A stretch of DNA of 64,000 nt from Bog-473 sp963788125 (lineage in GTDB: Bacteria > Actinomycetota > Acidimicrobiia > Acidimicrobiales > RAAP-2). The translations under genes were made by a program, and so were the position numbers. The stretch covers positions 620,001 to 684,000 of the forward strand of contig CAWBFN010000002.1 of the NCBI GenBank assembly GCA_963788125.1. The letters run 5' to 3'. Of the stretch, positions 27,092 through 35,915 are shown piece by piece (the stretch's first letter is position 1; each line of letters begins with the position of its first letter). The notes beneath the pieces were generated by a model. That model had not been told where the DNA came from. It worked only from the letters and a program-made list of their open reading frames with translations, and made no database searches.

Positions 27092-28819
27092 TCAGGTGGC
27101 GTTGGCCGGAGCGGCCGAGCTGGTCCGTGCCGCCGCCCCGGTGTAGATCGTCTTCCAGTTGCCGCTCGAGGGCATCGTGGCCCCGGCCGGACCCTGGCCG
27201 AAGAGCGCGTAGAGGTTCTCCATGGCCCGGAGGAGGATGTCGGTGTCCCCCGGAACGGCTCGGAACAAGATGTTGGCGGGCATGGCCATCGAGTTGGACA
27301 GACGGCTGACGAACGTGGCCGACCCGCTGGCCAGGACCCCGCCGCTGGTGGGCGACGAGGTGAAGTAGGTCAGGTCGGACCAGTTGCCCTGGCCCGGGAC
27401 GGGTGAGTGGGCGATGACATCGAGCGTGGAGGGGCCCGGGAGCGAGGGCACGTAGCGGTCGTACTCCCCGATGATCATGGTGGGCATCACCTGTCCGTCG
27501 GTCAGGTCGCAGCCGTCGAAGAACCACGAGGAGGCATCGGTGACCACCATGTCCGCGTTGGCGCCGACGGACTGGTACGTCGAGCCGATCATGGTCGACT
27601 CGGGGTCGTTGACCGGCGCCTCGTTCCAGTTGACGGTGGTCAGCGCCGGGTCCTCGTTCACGATCGGGTCCTCCGCCGCGCTCTTGTAGCACACCTGCAG
27701 GCGATTGGGGCCGATGGAGGTGGGCTCCAGGCGGATCTGGCGGTAGCAGGCGTTCGAACCGAGGAAGGCGAGGTTGCAGCCGCTGGCATTGGCCGACTGG
27801 GCCGCCTCGCGCATGGGGCGTGACCAGTACTCGTCGTGCCCCAGGCTGAGGAGGCAGCCATGGTTGGCCAGGAGCTGGGGGTTGGTGTGCAGATCGACGT
27901 CGGTCCAGTAGGTGACGTCGAGTCCCAGGCTCTCGAGGTTGTAGAGGAGCGGGAACTCGTTCCCCACGAAGTCGGCCGCACCCGACGCCCACTTCTGGGG
28001 GTAGGGACGATCGAAGGAGACGACCCGGGCGCGGTGGGCGAAGTCCTGTCCGCTGCTCCCGTTGGGGCCGTAGTAGAGGCTGTAGCTGCCGTAGAGGTTG
28101 TAGGCCTGCCATGTCGTGACGCTGTTCTGGAACACGAAGGCGGCCGTGCTGGCGTCGTCCCGGATGGTGAGCGGGACGAACTGCTCCTGGCCCCCGCTGC
28201 CGACCAGCTTCAACAGATAGCACCCCGGGAGGCCACGCGTCGTCCACCCTGACGCTCAGGGTGGGTGACCAGGGGCAGCTGACCGTTCCGGTGCCGAGCA
28301 CTGACGGTCGGCATCGGTTGCGGGGTGGCCGCGCACCATGTCGCTCTGGTAGACCAGCCGGCCCCCGAGCCCCTGGTAGTAGCCCATGCGGTAGGCCTGT
28401 ACCTGCACGGCCGGGGCAACGGTGTTGATGAAGAGGGCGACATCGTCCCCGCTCACCGCGCTGACCTGGCTGGCGAAGCCCTCCAGGGCGTGGTCGGGCT
28501 GGACGAAGTTGACGATCCAGTCCAAGGTCCCGGGTCGCTGGTTCTCGGCGATGAGCCAGGGGGCGGTGGGGACGATGACACCGCTGGCCAGCTTGGTCTG
28601 TGTCACCTCGTCCCGGCCGGCCGTCGCCGTCGCACGTCCATCGGGGCGCGTGGCCCGGGCCGGCGGCCGCTTCCTGGCTGCGCCCGTATCCGTCGCGTCG
28701 CCGGCGCAGGCGGCCAGCCCGAGGCCGGCCGTACCGGCGGCTGCGGCGGCGGCAATTCGCAGGAAACCCCGGCGATCGATCCGCTGTGCCACTCGCGCCA
28801 TGGTAGTGGGGGTGCGCAT
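27092..28819 (-). CDS. TAT-exported N,N-dimethylformamidase beta-subunit-like protein, two compensating frameshifts
   Basis: The start shows a twin-arginine motif (DRRGFLRIAA) and a lipobox-like LAACAG. The rest resembles the large-subunit-like C-terminal domain of N,N-dimethylformamidase: FVQPDHALEGFASQVSAVSGDDV, FQNSVTTWQAYNLYGSYSLY, VVSFDRPY, GHDEYWSRPMREA and FLGSNACYRQIRL. Between about 28225 and 28295 the frame changes twice: the stretch SCPWSPTLSVRVDDAWPPG lies in another frame, then CYLLKLVGSGG returns to the first. Two base errors within 70 bp, the second at a run of four G, would explain it. The real substrate is unknown; in actinobacteria these proteins are found near surface-glycan genes. 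ATG 28801 is an alternative start. Confidence 0.7.
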
Positions 28820-28857
28820 TTCGTCCCGGGGCGGCCCCGCCATTAGCGTTCCCCGCC

Positions 28858-29538
28858 ATGACGTGGGCCCGCTCGCTACCCGGACCGGTGCGCCGCGGCC
28901 TGTCGCGGCTGGTCCACTCGGCGTGGGACGTGGCCGGTGAGCTCGGAGCCATCGGCCCCGACGACCGCCGGGGCCGTCGCTTCGGGTATTTGGGCCAGGG
29001 GGCCTGCCTATTCTTCCCCCAGGGCGCCGTCTACAACGAGGACTACATCCACATCGGCGCGGGCACCATGGTCGGCCCGTACACCTCCATCTCGGCGGGC
29101 ATGGCTCCGGGACAGGAGATGCCGACCGATCCGGTGGTGCGCATCGGGAGCCGTTGCATCATCGGTCGCGGGTCACACATCGTCGGTCACTGGTCCATTG
29201 AGATCGGTGACAACATCCAGACGGGCCCCTACGTCTACATCACTGACCAGAACCACGTCTATGACGACCCGATCGAGCCCATCGGTTGGCAGCAACCGAC
29301 GGAGGCGGCCGTGCGCATCGGATCGGGCAGCTGGCTGGGGGCCAACGCCGTCGTCCTGCCCGGGGCCCAGATCGGTGACCATGTCGTGATCGCGGCCGGG
29401 GCTGTCGTGCGCGGCGTCGTTCCGGACCGCTGCGTGGTGGCGGGTGTCCCGGGCAGGATCATCCGACGCTGGGTCGACGGCCGGGGCTGGGTGGACGAGC
29501 GGGACTGGGTCGCCGAGAAGGACATCACCGTCCCTTGA
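28858..29538 (+). CDS. Left-handed beta-helix acyltransferase (hexapeptide repeat)
   Basis: Residues about 60-200 of 226 show hexapeptide repeats in turns such as IHIGAGTMVGPYTSISAG, VRIGSRCIIGRGSHIVG, IEIGDNIQTGPYVYITDQNH and AVVLPGAQIGDHVVIAAGAVV, with the catalytic-type His in QNH. It is like WbbJ/maltose-acetyltransferase enzymes that O-acetylate sugars. The ATG at 28858 is divergent from the DMFase-like gene with 38 bp between. The end overlaps the serB start (TTGA). Confidence 0.85.
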   Translation: MTWARSLPGPVRRGLSRLVHSAWDVAGELGAIGPDDRRGRRFGYLGQGACLFFPQGAVYNEDYIHIGAGTMVGPYTSISAGMAPGQEMPTDPVVRIGSRCIIGRGSHIVGHWSIEIGDNIQTGPYVYITDQNHVYDDPIEPIGWQQPTEAAVRIGSGSWLGANAVVLPGAQIGDHVVIAAGAVVRGVVPDRCVVAGVPGRIIRRWVDGRGWVDERDWVAEKDITVP

Positions 29539-30728
29539 CTCCGTACCTGGTGACGGTGAGCGGCCAGGACGGGCCGGGTATCTCCGAGCGGCTCTTTGCC
29601 GTGCTCACCGAACACGCCGTCAACGTCCGCGACGTCGAGCAGATCCGGGTCCACGGCCGGCTGCTGCTCTGCGTGGAGATAGAGGGCCTGGACACCGCGC
29701 ACAGTGAAGGCCTCCGGCAGGCGATCGCCGCCCGATTCGTGGGAGGGAGGGTCGACGTCTCGATCTCTGCCCTCTTGGAGGCCGAGTACCCATCGCAGCT
29801 CGACCGGTTCCTGGTCACGGTGCTGGCGCCTGAGATCGACGCCCCCACGCTCATGGGCATCAGCGGGCGTATCGCCCGAGCCAGTGGGAACATCGAACGC
29901 ATCGTACGGCTGGCCGCCTATCCGGTGAACAGCTACGAGTTCACGGTGGCCGGGGGCAACCTGGACCAGCTCCGGCGGGCACTGGCCGACGAGGCGGTGT
30001 ACCGCCAGGTCGATGTCGCCGTCCAGGTGAACGGGCTGCACCGGCGGGCCAAGCACCTGATCGTGCTCGATGCCGACTCGACCCTCCTCCAAGGAGAGGC
30101 CATCGACCTGCTGGCCGAGCAGTGCGGGTTGGGGGATCACGTCGCCGAGGTGACGGCCCGGGCCATGGCGGGAGAGATCGACTTCGAGCAGGCGCTACGC
30201 CAGCGGGTCGGGCTCATGGGCGGTCTCGACCAGTCGGTGCTCGACGCCGTGCGCCACTCCCTCGTTCTCACGCCGGGCGCCCGCACGCTGGTCCGCACGC
30301 TCAAGCGGCTCGGCTACGAGACGGCGGTGGTGAGCGGGGGGTTCACCCAGTTGATCGGCCCCTTGGTGGCCGAACTGGGCATCGACCATCTGGCGGCCAA
30401 CCAGCTGGCGATCGAGGACGGGGTGCTCACCGGTGGGCTGGTCGGGCCGATCGTGGACCGGGCCGGGAAGGCGGAGGCCCTCCTGCGGTTCGCCGCGGCC
30501 GCCGGTGTACCCCGGTCGCGGACCATCGCCGTCGGTGACGGGGCGAACGATCTCGACATGCTGGCCGTCGCCGGCCTGGGCATCGCCTTCAACGCCAAGC
30601 CGCTGGTCCGCCAGGCAGCCGATACCGCACTGAGTGTGCCGTACCTCGACGCCATTCTCTTCCTCCTCGGTATCAGCCGGGCGGACGTGGAGACGGCGGA
30701 CCACATGGAGCAGGCTGGTGGGTCGTGA
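29535..30728 (+). CDS. serB: Phosphoserine phosphatase with N-terminal ACT domains
   Basis: In the 397-residue protein, residues 1-170 carry two ACT-like modules (VTVSGQDGPGISERLFAVLTEH and TVLAPEIDAPTLMGISGRIAR). The HAD phosphatase domain follows with LDADSTLL (DxDxT nucleophile motif), VVSGGFTQL and VGDGANDLDML. It removes the phosphate from phosphoserine in serine biosynthesis; the ACT modules suggest control by serine. A TTG start overlaps the upstream stop; the first residues match the family start. The hemolysin-III-like gene overlaps its end (GTGA). Confidence 0.92.
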   Translation: MTPYLVTVSGQDGPGISERLFAVLTEHAVNVRDVEQIRVHGRLLLCVEIEGLDTAHSEGLRQAIAARFVGGRVDVSISALLEAEYPSQLDRFLVTVLAPEIDAPTLMGISGRIARASGNIERIVRLAAYPVNSYEFTVAGGNLDQLRRALADEAVYRQVDVAVQVNGLHRRAKHLIVLDADSTLLQGEAIDLLAEQCGLGDHVAEVTARAMAGEIDFEQALRQRVGLMGGLDQSVLDAVRHSLVLTPGARTLVRTLKRLGYETAVVSGGFTQLIGPLVAELGIDHLAANQLAIEDGVLTGGLVGPIVDRAGKAEALLRFAAAAGVPRSRTIAVGDGANDLDMLAVAGLGIAFNAKPLVRQAADTALSVPYLDAILFLLGISRADVETADHMEQAGGS

Positions 30729-31441
30729 CCCCGCCTGACGTGTTGCCCGAGGCGCACGCCCGGCGCGGTGGGACGGACGGGCCGGACCAGCGCGCCGGCC
30801 CCTCAGCGGCACGGCCGCTGCTGCGGGGTTGGCTCCATGTGGGCGCCTTCACCGCCTGGTTCATCGGAGGACCTTTCCTGGTCGTCGCCGGCCCCGATGC
30901 GGCGAGCAGATGGGCACTGACGATCTACGTGCTGACCATGCTCGTCATGTTCGGGATCAGCGCCCTGTTCCATCGCCTCCACTGGTCGGCACCGGCGTGG
31001 CGCCGCATGCGACGGGCGGACCACAGTGCCATCTTCATCGGCATCGCCGGGACCTCGACCGCGGTGGCCGTGCTGGCCCTGTCGGGCTGGTCCGAGGTGC
31101 TGATCCTCAGCCTGGCCTGGGCGGGAGCGGCGGCGGGCATCGTCCTGCGCCAGACCTGGCTCGACGCACCCCAGTGGGCGGTGGCGCTCCCCTACGTGGT
31201 GGTCGGCTGGTGCTCGCTGATCGTGGCTCCCCAGCTCGTCCGCAGCCTGGGCTGGGCCGGCTTCGTCCTCATGCTCTTCGCCGGCATCGCCTACACGGCG
31301 GGCGCCCTGGTCTTCGCCCGTCGACGACCGGACCCCTGGCCCGGGGTGTTCGGCTTCCACGAGCTCTTCCACGCCTGCACCGTGGTGGGAGCGGGGCTGT
31401 TCGCCTACGTGATCGCCTTCATCGCCCTGCCCCGCTACTGA
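30725..31441 (+). CDS. Hemolysin III / PAQR-family membrane protein
   Basis: The 238-residue protein has seven hydrophobic helices and the family's metal-site residues: SALFHRLHW with conserved Ser and His, RRADHSAIFIGIAG with Asp-His, and FHELFHACTVVGAG with two His near the C-terminus. PAQR members are proposed Zn-dependent hydrolases or membrane-homeostasis factors. A 40-residue hydrophilic N-terminal extension precedes the first helix. The GTG start overlaps the serB stop. Confidence 0.88.
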   Translation: MTPPDVLPEAHARRGGTDGPDQRAGPSAARPLLRGWLHVGAFTAWFIGGPFLVVAGPDAASRWALTIYVLTMLVMFGISALFHRLHWSAPAWRRMRRADHSAIFIGIAGTSTAVAVLALSGWSEVLILSLAWAGAAAGIVLRQTWLDAPQWAVALPYVVVGWCSLIVAPQLVRSLGWAGFVLMLFAGIAYTAGALVFARRRPDPWPGVFGFHELFHACTVVGAGLFAYVIAFIALPRY

Positions 31442-31515
31442 CCCGGCCCCACCCGGCGTAGCGCACAATACGGTCGGCGCGCCATAGTGACCGGGACGAG
31501 AGTGAAGGAGAGAAC

Positions 31516-32277
31516 ATGGCACCCCGCGAAGAGGCGTTGACCGCCCGGAACGTCTTGCTTACCGGATACGGCGGCGACAGCATCAACGCCTACCAGGTCG
31601 TGTCCGGCGAGGACGGTCCCCGGGGCGGCGTCGTTGTCATCCACCATCTCCCCGGATGGGACTCGAGCACCAAGGAGATCACCCGGACGTTCGCCGCCAA
31701 CGGGTACAACGCCATCTGCCCCAACCTCTACGCCAGAGAAGGTATGGAGGTCGATCCGGACGACGCCGCCGCGGCGGCCCGCGCCAAGGGTGGCGTGCCC
31801 GACGAACAGCTGGTGGGCGATGTGGGAGGAGCCATCGAGGCGCTGCGCGCCCTGCCCAACGCCAGCGGCAAGGTCGGCGTCATCGGCTACTGCTCGGGCG
31901 GCCGCCAGTCGTTCCTCACCGCCGTGAGCCTTCCCGTCGACGCCGCGGTCGACTGCTACGGGGCCTTCGTGACGGGAACGCTCCCCGAAGGATTCCCTCT
32001 GAAGGTGGTGCCCCTGGTCGACCGGACGGCGTCCCTCCGCTGCCCGTTGCTGGGGCTGTTCGGTGCCGAGGACCAGTACCCCTCCCCCGAGCATGTGGAG
32101 GAGCTCGAGCAGGCCCTGCTGGCGCAACACAAGACCTATGAGTTCCACAGCTACGAGGGCGCGGGGCACGCCTTCTTCAACACCGACCGCCCGAGCTACC
32201 GCCCGGAGGCCGCGTTGGACGGTTGGCGGCGGATCTTCTCGTGGTTCGGGACGTACCTCGCTGCGCCGGAGGCCTGA
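31516..32277 (+). CDS. Dienelactone hydrolase family protein
   Basis: An alpha/beta hydrolase of 253 residues with the DLH nucleophile elbow GYCSGG (Cys instead of Ser), an Asp in LFGAEDQYPSPEHV and a His in YEGAGHAFFN. Early sequence GVVVIHHLPGWDSSTKEITRTFAANGYNAICPNLY is typical. DLH enzymes open lactone rings such as 4-carboxymethylenebut-2-en-4-olide; the true substrate is not known. GAAGGAGAG precedes the ATG. It could belong functionally to the catabolic region to its right. Confidence 0.85.
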   Translation: MAPREEALTARNVLLTGYGGDSINAYQVVSGEDGPRGGVVVIHHLPGWDSSTKEITRTFAANGYNAICPNLYAREGMEVDPDDAAAAARAKGGVPDEQLVGDVGGAIEALRALPNASGKVGVIGYCSGGRQSFLTAVSLPVDAAVDCYGAFVTGTLPEGFPLKVVPLVDRTASLRCPLLGLFGAEDQYPSPEHVEELEQALLAQHKTYEFHSYEGAGHAFFNTDRPSYRPEAALDGWRRIFSWFGTYLAAPEA

Positions 32278-32279
32278 CC

Positions 32280-32546
32280 ATGTGCTCCTATCTCACCGTG
32301 TCCGCAGACGTGGCGGGCAGCGCCAAGGGTCGGGACGGCTGGTTTTCGGTGACGTCGGCCTCGGTCTACTTCGACCATCCGTTCCACGCGCCGTTCGACC
32401 ACTCGCTCAACGTCGACTTCGCCGATCCGGCCGCCGGCCCCGGGGCGCGGGTGGCGGTCGAGCTGAGCGCCGATTCGGCCCGAAAGCTCGTGCGCTGTAT
32501 TGAGGCCGCGCTCGAGGCCGCCGGTGCAGCGGCGCTCACGTCGTAG
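32280..32546 (+). CDS. DUF6295-like small protein
   Basis: The 88-residue protein starts MCSYLTVSADVAGSAKGRDG and contains VYFDHPFHAPFDHSLNVDFADPA and RVAVELSADSARKLV, the pattern I know from the actinobacterial DUF6295 family, of unknown function. The ATG lies 2 bp after the dienelactone hydrolase stop, so the two are probably co-translated. Its 3' end overlaps the convergent oxidoreductase gene by 11 bp. Confidence 0.7.
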   Translation: MCSYLTVSADVAGSAKGRDGWFSVTSASVYFDHPFHAPFDHSLNVDFADPAAGPGARVAVELSADSARKLVRCIEAALEAAGAAALTS

Positions 32547-33612
32547 CGGTCACTGCCCCGTCCCGCGCCGCCGAGCGGCGGATGGCGTCGAGCACCACCA
32601 TGCACGCAACACCGTCGGCGAAGGTCGCCGGGGGCACGGCGTGGTACTCGGGGTCCCGGCCGAGGGCGAGGTCGCGGAGGATGCCGGCCTGCACGATCGC
32701 CGGCCCGAGTTCGATGTGGGTGAAGGCGTGGCGCGGGTCGTCGCTGGGGGCGACATCGACGGGCAACGGCGGCCCGACCCGCTCGAGCTGTTCGCTGCCC
32801 GACGCGTTGGCCAGGGTGACCGTGTCGTCATGGAGGGTCAGCGTGCCGAGCGGGCCCGCCACCCGCATGACCTCCACGCGGTCGCCCCAGACCCCCGCGC
32901 TCTGCTGGAGGATGCCCTCGCAACCGGATCGGAGACGGAACCGGGCCGCGGCGGTGTCTTCGGCGTGGGTGGCGGGGTCGCGGTCGGACACCATCGGTAG
33001 CGTCGCGCTCACGCTGTCGAACTCGCCGAGCCAGCAACGGACGGCGTCGACCAGGTGTGACACCGAGGCTCCCAGCCAGCCGCCGCCGAGCGCCGGGTCG
33101 AACCACCACGGCGGTGCTTTCATGTCGGGCGGGGCGACCAGCGGGAGGTGGCCCACGAACGAGGCGATCCTCGGCGTTCCCACCAGCCCGTCGCGCACCG
33201 CCTGGCGGAACGTCACCCGCTCGGGGGCGAACCGGAACTCGTGGCCCACGAGGGCGACGACGCCGGCCCGGCTGGCCTCGTCGAAGAGGCACTGGGCCTC
33301 CCCGGCCGAGGTGGTGAAGGGCTTCTCCACCAGGACGTGACGGCCGGCGGCGACCGCTTCTCCCGCCAGCTCGGCGTGCGTGGCCGGCGGGGAGGCGATC
33401 ACGACGATGTCGGAGTGCGGCAGTTGCAGAGCCTCGGTGAGCGAGCCGCACGCCACCTCGACGCCGGAGCGCTCGGCCCGGCGAGCCGCTCGCTCGCGAT
33501 CGCGCCCGACCAGTGCCACGACGTCGAGGCCCGCGGCGCGCGCCGCCGGCACGTGGACGCGACATCCGAACCCGGTGCCGACGACGACGACGCCGGGCGC
33601 GCGCCCGGTCAT
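32536..33612 (-). CDS. Gfo/Idh/MocA family oxidoreductase
   Basis: The 358-residue protein has an N-terminal Rossmann fold (VVVVGTGFGCRVHVPAARAAGLDVVALVGRD), the conserved EKPF motif (HVLVEKPFTTSAGEA) and a GFO_IDH_MocA C-terminal domain (WWFDPALGGGWLGASVSHLVDAV). Such enzymes oxidise or reduce sugars, inositols or related hydroxy compounds with NAD(P). Its ATG overlaps the stop of the acyl-CoA ligase gene, making it the last gene of the leftward catabolic run that begins at the GntR gene. Confidence 0.9.
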   Translation of the reverse strand: MTGRAPGVVVVGTGFGCRVHVPAARAAGLDVVALVGRDRERAARRAERSGVEVACGSLTEALQLPHSDIVVIASPPATHAELAGEAVAAGRHVLVEKPFTTSAGEAQCLFDEASRAGVVALVGHEFRFAPERVTFRQAVRDGLVGTPRIASFVGHLPLVAPPDMKAPPWWFDPALGGGWLGASVSHLVDAVRCWLGEFDSVSATLPMVSDRDPATHAEDTAAARFRLRSGCEGILQQSAGVWGDRVEVMRVAGPLGTLTLHDDTVTLANASGSEQLERVGPPLPVDVAPSDDPRHAFTHIELGPAIVQAGILRDLALGRDPEYHAVPPATFADGVACMVVLDAIRRSAARDGAVTATT

Positions 33613-35066
33613 CCGCCGCGCGCGTCGATGAGGGCGCCGCGGTTCACCTTGGTGGCCGCACTGCGCGGGAGGGAGTCGACGATCTCCACAGACTTCGGCA
33701 CCTTGAAGGGATGCAGGCGAGCCTTGGCGTAGGTGCGCACCTCTTCGAGGGTGGGCGGGTCGGCGGGGTCCGCCGGCTGGATGATGGCGTGTACACGGCG
33801 GCCCCACTCCTCGTCCTTCAGGCCGATGACGGCCACGTCCGCCACCTTGGGGTGATCCATCAGGGCGATCTCCACCTCGGCGGGGAACACGTTGGCCCCG
33901 CCGGTGATGATCATGTCGACCCGGCGGTCGACCAGGTAGAGGTAGCCCTCCTCGTCGAGGTAGCCGAGGTCGCCCACCGAGGCGAAGCCGTCGTCGGTCG
34001 TCGCCATCTGGGGGGCGGCGCCGAGATAGGTCGAGCCGCCGTAGGCCGCCGAGCGCAGGTAGATGTCGCCGATCTCCCCGGGCGGCTGGTCCTGGCCGTC
34101 GGGGCCGAGGATCCGCACCTCGGTTCCCCGCACCGGCCGCCCGATGCTGCCCTCGTGCTCCAACCACTCGTCGGCCCGGATCGCCGCCAGCCCGAGGCCC
34201 TCGGTCATGCCGTACGCCATGTACAGCCGCTCGGGACCGATGAGCTCCGCCCAGCGGCGGATGAGGTACGGGGGCATGGGCGCCGCTCCCTGGCTGATCC
34301 ACTCGATACTCGAGAGGTCACGCTGGTCGATGTCGGGGAGGTCGGCGATTCGCTTGAGCATGGTGGGCGTGCAGCTGAAGGTGGAGATGCGGTGCCGCTC
34401 GATGACGTCGACCACCAGGGCGGCGTCGAACTTCTCCATGACGACGAGGAGGTCGCCGGCCAGCATGTTGAACAGGCCGCTGAAGCCGTTGACGTGGTAC
34501 ATCGGGCCGAGCGCGATGACGTGCTGGGGTCGGGGGATCGACCGTCCCCAGCGCTCGGCGTAGGGCGTGGCCATAACCGGGTCGAAGGTGCCCGGGCTGT
34601 TGCTGACGATCACCTTGGGCAGCCCGGTGGACCCGCTGCTGCAGATCCCGTTCGACTGGGGCGAGATCACGTCGGGCAGGTCGGGCACCTCGCCGTCGGC
34701 GGTGGCGTCGATCGACGCGACGTCCTCCTCGCCGAGGTGCACCTTGCCGTCGATCGCCTCGCGCAGACGGGAGAGCTCCCAGTCAGGCAGGTCCCAGCGC
34801 ATGGGCACCGGCACCGCCCCGAGCTTCCAGGCCGCCAAGGTGGCCAGCACGAACTGCGGAGAGTTGTGGAGCCCGATGCCGAGCCGGTCGCCGATGCCCA
34901 GACCCCGCTCGGCCAGCGCGCCGGCCACCTGGCTCGACCGCCGGTGCAGCTCGCTCCAGATGAACGACTGCTCCGTCCCATCGGCGAACACGCACCACAG
35001 GGCGTGCTCGTCCGGCCGTTGCGCGGCGAGATCTGCGATTCGTCGACCGATGCTGACGGGCTCCAC
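33609..35066 (-). CDS. AMP-dependent acyl-CoA synthetase/ligase
   Basis: An ANL-superfamily adenylating enzyme of 485 residues. The P-loop-like A3 motif GICSSGSTGLPKVIV, YGMTEGLGLA, LGYLDEEGYLYLVDRRVDMIITGG and the C-terminal lysine region LPRSAATKVNRGAL are all present. It activates an organic acid to the acyl-AMP and then the CoA ester. I chose GTG 35066, which has GGGGAGGAG upstream. The 84-bp gap to the isomerase gene is the only break in the otherwise overlapping leftward run. Substrate unknown. Confidence 0.9.
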   Translation of the reverse strand: MEPVSIGRRIADLAAQRPDEHALWCVFADGTEQSFIWSELHRRSSQVAGALAERGLGIGDRLGIGLHNSPQFVLATLAAWKLGAVPVPMRWDLPDWELSRLREAIDGKVHLGEEDVASIDATADGEVPDLPDVISPQSNGICSSGSTGLPKVIVSNSPGTFDPVMATPYAERWGRSIPRPQHVIALGPMYHVNGFSGLFNMLAGDLLVVMEKFDAALVVDVIERHRISTFSCTPTMLKRIADLPDIDQRDLSSIEWISQGAAPMPPYLIRRWAELIGPERLYMAYGMTEGLGLAAIRADEWLEHEGSIGRPVRGTEVRILGPDGQDQPPGEIGDIYLRSAAYGGSTYLGAAPQMATTDDGFASVGDLGYLDEEGYLYLVDRRVDMIITGGANVFPAEVEIALMDHPKVADVAVIGLKDEEWGRRVHAIIQPADPADPPTLEEVRTYAKARLHPFKVPKSVEIVDSLPRSAATKVNRGALIDARGG

Positions 35067-35150
35067 GCGGTCTCCTCCCCTTGTCCTTGCGCCCCTACGT
35101 CCGCGCGGCGGCACCCGCGAGCGCCGACCCACCGTAGTAACTCCCCATCG

Positions 35151-35915
35151 TCATCGCCAGTAACGCGCCGTCGTCTCGTAGGCCCTCCCGGCGAACTCGT
35201 CCACGGGCAGCTGGCGCAGGTGGCGGCTGAGGACCTCGACACTGACCAGGCCCTGCCACCCTCGCTCCAGCAGGGTCGAGGCGAACCGTTCAAGCTCGAA
35301 GGCGCCGTCGCCGGGCATGGCGCGCCGGTTCAGGGTCTCGTCCATGGCGTCGTCCGACGCAGGCTCGAGCGCGTCGTCGAACTGGACGTAGGCGATCCGC
35401 TCGAGCGGCACGGTCTCCAGGTCCTCCCATGTGCTGTCGCCGCGGAAGAAGTGCCAGGTGTCGATCATCACGCCCGCCCGCCCCGCCCCGGCGGCCTCGA
35501 CCACCGCCAGCGCGGCGGGAATGGAGGTGACCTTGCCGAGCGGGCTGAACTCCGCCGCCATCTTGGCGCCGGCCTCGGCGAACATGGCGGCGTACCGGGC
35601 CATCGCCCGGGCCGAATCGCTGGTCAGCGGCACGGCGAAGGTGGTCAGGACCCACTCGGCCCCCACGGCGTCGGCTCCGGCAGCCAGGGCCTGCGCCTGG
35701 CGCAGGTTTGCCTCGTCGTCGCGGCCCAGTACGAGGGCGAGGAGCTCATGGCACCGGACGCCGTTGGCGGTGAGCGCCGCGGCGGCCGCCTCGTCCGCCA
35801 GGGGGACGCCCAGGCCCACGGCCGCGAACCCGGCCCGCTTGGCCAGGCCGGCGAGCGCCGGGGCGTCGAGGCCCCACCGGGAGTCGGGTGTGAGTGCCAG
35901 CTCCACCGTACTCAC
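35151..35915 (-). CDS. Sugar phosphate isomerase/epimerase (xylose-isomerase-like TIM barrel)
   Basis: The 254-residue protein fits the AP_endonuc_2 TIM barrel: KRAGFAAVGLGVPL, KMAAEFSPLG with a metal-binding Glu, GVMIDTWHFFRG with Asp/His, YVQFDDAL and a closing VSVEVLS Glu. Members isomerise sugars or act on inositol or hydroxypyruvate-like compounds. Its GTG start overlaps the stop of the F420 oxidoreductase gene, so the two are translationally coupled within the GntR-led run. Confidence 0.85.
   Translation of the reverse strand: MSTVELALTPDSRWGLDAPALAGLAKRAGFAAVGLGVPLADEAAAAALTANGVRCHELLALVLGRDDEANLRQAQALAAGADAVGAEWVLTTFAVPLTSDSARAMARYAAMFAEAGAKMAAEFSPLGKVTSIPAALAVVEAAGAGRAGVMIDTWHFFRGDSTWEDLETVPLERIAYVQFDDALEPASDDAMDETLNRRAMPGDGAFELERFASTLLERGWQGLVSVEVLSRHLRQLPVDEFAGRAYETTARYWR

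Noticed and set aside
25944..28952. A 1002-codon leftward frame
   Set aside because: Only its last 365 codons (DUF3048) and a 70-bp piece belong to real proteins; the rest is Arg/Pro-rich shadow of the DMFase-like gene.
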